Part shown: positions 59,788 through 64,000 of the stretch, in pieces
How positions within the stretch are numbered: the first letter of the stretch is position 1
How the letters are laid out: each line of letters opens with the position of its first letter
Assembly (NCBI GenBank): GCA_030280995.1
Contig: JASXTE010000001.1
Span: 25,127,106 to 25,191,105, forward strand
Length of the DNA: 64,000 nt
Source of the DNA: Hemileia vastatrix
Lineage: Eukaryota; Basidiomycota; Pucciniomycetes; Pucciniales; Zaghouaniaceae
Direction of reading: 5' to 3'
The notes under the pieces: model-generated
What the model was told of the DNA's origin: nothing
Databases searched by the model: none
The model's input: the letters and a program-made list of their open reading frames with translations, nothing else
Translations under genes and position numbers: made by a program

Positions 59788-61184
59788 AAATTCTACTTTT
59801 ATCTTTAGTAGAAGGTGCTTTTCTGGAAGCATCAACATCATATTCTTCAATCATAGAGTTGCCTTCCACCCTAGCAACCATTCCCAACTCTAATCCACCA
59901 AATGAAGTTGTAAAAGTGGCCTTACTGACCTCCTTTTCTTTACCCTTATCTAATTTTCCATCATCATTACCACCATCCTTTTTACCACATTTAGTATTAT
60001 AATCATCATCACCAGTTAATTCTTCAAATTAAGCTTTCCTTTCAGCCATCAAACTCCTCCTAACTAAATCAGAAGGTGCTTTCCTGTCACTGGGTTTGAT
60101 GAAAGATCCATCAGGGAAATTGTAAAACTTTCAATCAAATATTACTCTAGCAGCCTGCAGGTCCTTGTCCAAGAAATAACAATCTGCTTAATTGTGCCCC
60201 CTCCTATTACAATAGGAGCACACCCTATGTTCACCATAACAACCTCTATAACCATTTCCCCCACTACAATTATCATTTCCATTAAACCAGTTTCCATTGA
60301 CATTATTCCCATAAGTCCTCTTCTCATAATCTCTTGAATGATTAGATGAATCCACTGGCGCTCTGTTGGCCTTCTGAGTCTCTTGAACAAATATTTTGAG
60401 CTGCTTAGTTAAATCAGCTAAATGATGCACCATTTTATTATAATCATCCCCCTCTACCTTAGCAACAGGCTGACCCAACTGAGCCTTCTTAGCCTCTTGA
60501 TCCTTGACCATAATATCATTTTTTTGCCAATATTTCACTGATCTTGCTAACATATTGAGTGCAGGATTCTTTATACTGATCCAAAAACATAATTTTTAGG
60601 TACACCTGAATATGGTCTTTGATGACCTCTAAAGCAGGTAAATTCTGTCCCCCATTTTTCATGTCCTTCATCTTTTTCTTCCAAGACAGTTCCTTCAAAA
60701 CATCCATTCTGATCTCCCTACTAAATTCTGACCAAAAAAAATCCTTTTCCTGATTCTCATGGCCAATCTCCTCCATCAGAATCAGATAATCTAACACTTC
60801 AGTAAACTGCCTGCATAACCTTTTGGAGTTCACCATATTAGAAACACCACCTTTAGCTTTCCAATCACTGACAATATTTTTGAGTTCCACCATAGTATAC
60901 CTCATACGCCATCTACCAACCATCTCCTTTGACAATTTCAACAGGTCCCACTTCTTATAACCATCCATTTCAATAAACTGTAATTCAAATTCTCTATCTG
61001 AAATGAAGAACCTAACCTGCTTCACCATGTCCAAATGTGAAGGCCCATCAACAGCAGTAGCAACTTCATAATGATTCAAAAACCATTTAACTTCTTCTTA
61101 ATTTAACTTTGGGCCATCCCAAGATACAATTATGACCAAATCATTGACAAAAAGAGAAACACCAGATCCAGAAGCAGAAGACAT
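59786..61184 (-). pseudogene. Element B gag with zinc knuckle
   Basis: The minus-strand gag begins MSSASGSGVSLFVNDLVIIV at 61184 and meets a stop near 61100. It continues at 61079 with LNHYEVATAVDG, QVRFFISDREFELQFIEMDG and the gag helix region, DQYKESCTQYVSKISEILAKK at its end. After a frame change the CCHC knuckle reads CSYCNRRGHN, stop, ADC (60240-60170). The tail is acidic/basic with DKGKEKEVSKATFTTSFGGL and ends across the insertion boundary at 59786. The residues fit gag of the basidiomycete Ty3 type seen in B. Confidence 0.7.
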
Positions 61185-61204
61185 CCCAATAGTATAAGAT
61201 TAAA

Positions 61205-61440
61205 CTGTTAAAAGAAGATAAGTGTTCATTTTATAAGCCTCTTGTAGGGTAAGATAGTTCAGATACCAAGTAAGAATGATTAAGTGCCCAAAAATTTGAA
61301 CCCCATGTTGAGTGCCACCAACATAGAAAGACTTTTAGAGTTGCCTTGCTGTAAGCAGAATCCAAGGGAGTTGGATAAACCTAAGAAAACCCTTTCCCTT
61401 TAAGTGAAATAAGAGTTCTCAATTAACTAAGCTTTAAAGT
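61205..61440 (-). repeat. Putative 5' LTR end / leader of element B
   Basis: It lies just upstream of B gag. On the minus strand a possible primer binding site, TGGTGGCACTCAACATGG, follows CTTTCTATGT. The part at 61335-61440 has a partial copy at 48310-48440. The outer LTR boundary was not found. Confidence 0.4.
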
Positions 61441-62410
61441 CAGCTTGTTATGAAATGACCAATAAACTATTTTTTAATAATGGCATTGAGATTTTAAAAA
61501 AGTGTCCTTTATAATGAGGGTAAGAAACACAACTGTGAAGCTGTATTTCAAAAAGTTATTTAAATGATTGAATGATATATTTTTCTGAAGCTTTTATTTT
61601 TATATGATTTAGTTGTTATATTCTGATCCCTGGTGATCTGAACTGTAAAATAGTATCCTTTAATTTAATATATGTAATGATGAGTGAAATTAATAAATTT
61701 TTATGAAAAAGTGTTATATTTATAAGGGTATTACAATTTTATAATTTGTTATGTAAAATAATAATGGTTGTTGTAAATATGCATTGTTATGGTTAATGAT
61801 TAAGTTAATAATTGTTAGATGATCCATCTAATTTTGAGTCTACAGGCTTTATATTCATAGTATGTCATGTGCCCTATTTTCTCTAACCAGAGCATTCTGG
61901 ATCTTGTACAGAGCTCATCTGGGGATCACCAGAGTTCATACAGAGCTTGAACGGACTTACGGACTCCATTAGAACCTTAAAATACTAATAAAATTATAGA
62001 AAAATTATAGATGATAGAGATACTTCTCCTTTATAATACATTCTAATTTTTGTAGTCTCCACAGCCCTATTTTCCTAGTAAAAATATTATCAAAGTTAAG
62101 TAAATTATGAAAAATGAAAAATAACCAAAAATACTATATAAAATTATTAAAAATAGTAGAAAAATAGTAAAAATTCCCAGAGGTTCTTGAGACCTCTTTA
62201 TTTTATTTTTATGAACCTTTAGAACAATAATTGCATTTAAAGACTGTTAATTAGTTGTTTAATCTTTACTTGTAAAATTATCCTTTTTAAACCCTCATTT
62301 ATACTCTTTATTTTAAATATAACCATTTTAAAATTATATTGGCTTTTCCAACCTAAATAATCTTCTCACAAAAATCCACTTTTAATAAACTTTAGTGCCT
62401 CACTAAAATT
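61441..62410. other. Gene-free AT-rich stretch
   Basis: About 970 bases with no long open frame. It may include the rest of the B LTR and a decayed leader or gag of the copia element that follows. Confidence 0.35.
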
Positions 62411-63957
62411 TAGCGTGCCACACCATTACTTGACAGTGGTTCAACACACAATGTTTCCAGAGATCTTGATGGCTTTGAAATGTTAGTATTGCTCTCACAT
62501 ACTATTCCTTTAAAAGTGGAAACTGATGGGATTCAAAACTTTATTACAGAAAATGGATAAATGATATTTCCAGCCTAAGATGAGAGTAGCATTTGTATCA
62601 ACAACATTAACTATTGTGAAAAGGAAAATGGAACCCTTATCTCTCAGGTGGCACTAATTCTTGATGGTTTTAAGTTGTCTTTCAACAAACATGACATACT
62701 TATTGAGTCTGAAAATCAATCATAACTTTTCCTTGCCAAGTTTGATGAATGTTGTTGGGTTCTTCTGTGGTCTTTTCCTAAACCTTTTATTCATGCTGTT
62801 TTAGACTCCCCTACTATCCTTCCCTTTGAAATAAATAAATACTTAATATCACCTCCCACAATTAACTTTGCCTCTTTTCCATCAAAAACTTGTATTGAGG
62901 TGGGAGATTTGAAACTGGAAATAGCGACTGAGGAAGCTCTTCATTTCTGGCATTGTACTTTTGGCCACTTTAGCTTTAAAGCATAAGAAAGCTCTTCAAA
63001 GAAATATGGCATCGAGACTGCCATGTGAGCTCCCTAATGAAGACTTAGATTGTGAGGAGTTCCTCATTTCTTAATCCAAGCATAGAGAGTTCATAGGACT
63101 TTCCAACCATCCACGTGAGAAAGCTGAAACTTTGGCAGTAGATATTATGGGTCATTTTGAAGTCAATACTGAGGAAGGTAGTATTTATCCTCTAAAAATG
63201 CTAGAATTGGGCTCCAGTTATGGCAACATTGAATTTCTGAAGCAAAAGAGTCATTCAGGAAAAGTAATTAAAAATTAAATCCAATTAATTGAATGTCATA
63301 CTTAAAAGAAACTTAAAGTTTTTAAGTCCAATAATGGAGGTGAGTTTGTTAACTATGACATGACCAACTTCCTGACATCACTGGGAATTACACACAAGAA
63401 GTCTATTCCTTAAAATCATCATCAGAATGGTGATATTGAACATTTAAACAAGACAATATATGACATGTGAAGAACTTTATTACTTGACAGTGGCCCACCA
63501 AAATCTTTCTGGGGTTATGTGTTCAAATGGGCAGGGTATGTTCATAACTGGCTCCCAAATACCTGCACATCTAATATGATGCCATATGAAAAGTTATTTT
63601 ATGTGAAGCCCACCTTGTAAAACCTGATAATTTTTGACTCAATAGCCTTTGTCCACATTCCAAAAGACTCCAGAAAGAAACTCGACCCACACAGCAGAAA
63701 ATGTAGAGTTGTGGGTTATCTGGAGTCCAGAAAAGGATGGCTTCTTGTAGATGAACAACTCAAGAAATACTTCACTTTGGATTGGGCACAATTTCCAAGA
63801 CATCTGTCTCAATCTAATGCTGAAAATAATAAGACAATGAAAGGAAAAAGTGAAAACAAGAAGATGGAAATTGAATATATCACCAACAGTGTTAGTCTGG
63901 TGATTTTAGTGTGGAAATACTTATTTTGGAGCAAGAAGAATTGGTTGCCAAAATAGA
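62411..63957 (+). pseudogene. Ty1/copia protease and integrase
   Basis: The protease motif LDSGSTHNVSRDLDG lies near 62428. The integrase has LHFWHCTFGHF (zinc part), VDIMGHFEVNTEEG (first Asp, near 63145), VFKSNNGGEFVNYDM (the second catalytic Asp replaced by Asn, near 63330), NHHQNGDIEHLNKTIYDM (Glu), FWGYVFKWAGYVHNW and CRVVGYLESRKGWLLVDEQ, ending at a stop at 63955. Stops near 62559, 63054, 63278 and elsewhere break it. RT would follow to the right of the window edge or is lost. Confidence 0.8.
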
Positions 63958-64000
63958 AGAATAGGGCTTGTCAAGATGAAATTTGAATGGTGTCTGATAT

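Larger units (their letters stand above)
12228..61184 (-). mobile_element. Ty3/gypsy element B, split by nested insertions
   Basis: The pieces in minus-strand order are gag (61184-59786), a gag/pol linker (55483-55337), then protease, RT, RNase H and integrase (17497-12228). The join 55337/17497 is supported by the exact AGCTT target duplication of element A and by frame continuity: removing A restores one reading frame across the junction apart from one stop. The join 59786/55483 is less certain; it rests on a shared AAATT and on the gag stop falling across the insertion boundary. RT and protease are of the basidiomycete Ty3 type unlike A and D. A 5' LTR is suspected near 61205-61440; the 3' LTR was not found. 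Confidence 0.7.

Noticed and set aside
1..64000. rRNA and tRNA genes
   Set aside because: I saw no conserved rRNA segments and no cloverleaf with A and B boxes; a tRNA scan would be needed to exclude a decayed one.

Overview
This is nuclear DNA of a filamentous fungus, most likely a basidiomycete and probably a rust (Pucciniales). The evidence is strong AT richness, short GT...AG introns, chromodomain Ty3 elements, a Tnp2-type CACTA transposase, and a Tet-like 2OG-Fe(II) dioxygenase of the type abundant in rust genomes. The assignment rests on protein family resemblance only. I see no clear single-copy host gene, rRNA or tRNA: the window is a stack of nested transposable elements.

The nesting can be read from target site duplications (TSDs). 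(1) Ty3 element B (minus strand) runs from 12228 to at least 61184 and is broken into pieces. (2) Ty3 chromodomain element A (minus) sits inside B with TSD AGCTT (17498-17502 and 55332-55336). (3) A ~28.97 kb CACTA-type DNA transposon (26048-55017, TSD ATA) sits inside the 5' LTR of A. (4) A 239 bp MITE (18102-18340, TSD ATT) sits inside the 3' LTR of A, and a 261 bp relative (16750-17010) sits inside the protease region of B. (5) To the left, Ty3 element D (plus; 1638-11263, TSD ATATA, two 1502 bp LTRs) is a relative of A, and a solo LTR of the A family (637-1370, TSD TATTC) lies beside it. (6) To the right, a 55.5-59.8 kb insertion with copia RT/RNase H remains separates two pieces of B gag, and a second copia fragment (protease-integrase) runs to the right edge.

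The giant CACTA element is the main find. Besides a Tnp2-like transposase (31504-34894) it carries an SNF2-family helicase (26948-29378), a TET/JBP-like dioxygenase (45741-46894, minus) and at least two unidentified intron-containing genes (35310-36965, 41112-43349). It also contains a ~1.9 kb array of 17 copies of a ~40 bp perfect-type palindrome with alternating spacers, an array of eleven different hairpins, a 15-mer tandem repeat and a G-rich repeat. The palindromes and terminal repeats vary mainly by CpG to TpG/CpA changes, which fits cytosine methylation; a 5mC-oxidase-like gene and a chromatin remodeller carried on the same element therefore suggest a transposon that handles its own silencing. 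That link is inference.

Nearly all element genes carry stops or frameshifts. The catalytic core of the dioxygenase is the clearest exception.
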